The notes under the pieces are model-generated. The model saw only the letters and a list, made by a program, of their open reading frames with translations. It did no database searches and was not told where the DNA came from. A stretch of DNA of 5,473 nt from assembly GCA_021808205.1 (NCBI GenBank), contig JAKBCD010000169.1:1-5473 (forward strand), written 5' to 3'. The number at the start of each line of letters is the position of its first letter. The first letter of the stretch is position 1. The DNA comes from Pseudomonadota bacterium. Lineage in GTDB: Bacteria > Pseudomonadota > Alphaproteobacteria > Acetobacterales > Acetobacteraceae. The position numbers and the translations under genes were made by a program. Below, piece after piece: positions 5,447 through 5,473 of this stretch.

Positions 5447-5473
5447 TCAGCCCCGCTTGTCGACCGGCACGTA
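5447..5473 (-). CDS. 3' end of an unidentified minus-strand gene (partial)
   Basis: The last eight codons and stop of a gene entering from the right edge: the minus strand reads ...YVPVDKRG then TGA (5447-5449). The choice of frame rests on the strong terminator 26 bp downstream; the other two minus frames stay open through the terminator and so fit worse. Eight residues do not allow a product to be named. The gene converges with the autotransporter. Confidence 0.5.
   Translation of the reverse strand, partial: YVPVDKRG

Overview
The window is GC-rich DNA from a Gram-negative bacterium. The full-length proteins (elongation factor P, an inositol-monophosphatase-family phosphatase, an OmpA-like envelope protein) and the style of the dispersed intergenic palindromes suggest an alphaproteobacterium, most likely an Acetobacteraceae-like member of the Rhodospirillales. 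This placement rests on recall of family sequences and gene order, not on a search.

Left half (1-2143): four genes run leftward on the minus strand in the order efp, suhB-like phosphatase, OmpA-like exported protein, then the first 23 codons of a small hydrophobic-start protein cut by the window edge. The last two overlap by 4 nt (ATGA). A GC-rich hairpin with a T-tract lies between efp and the phosphatase and abuts the phosphatase ribosome binding site, so efp is partly or wholly insulated from the genes after it.

Middle (2144-5022): a 286-bp divergent intergenic region is followed by a large plus-strand autotransporter. It has a signal peptide, about eleven degenerate 21-24 residue beta-helix repeats, an autochaperone-like segment and a C-terminal outer-membrane beta-barrel ending in Phe. 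The reading frame is broken exactly at a run of nine G (3860-3868). With eight G the two halves join into a sensible 863-residue protein. This is either a phase-variable contingency locus caught in the OFF state or a homopolymer error.

Right end (5023-5473): no gene until the last 27 bases. The region holds a terminator-like hairpin after the autotransporter, a 145-bp imperfect palindrome made of two inverted copies of one hairpin element (with compensatory base changes between copies), further GC hairpins, and a strong minus-strand terminator serving a gene whose last eight codons enter from the right edge.

The best candidates for something new are the G9 switch in the autotransporter and the covarying paired-hairpin repeat.
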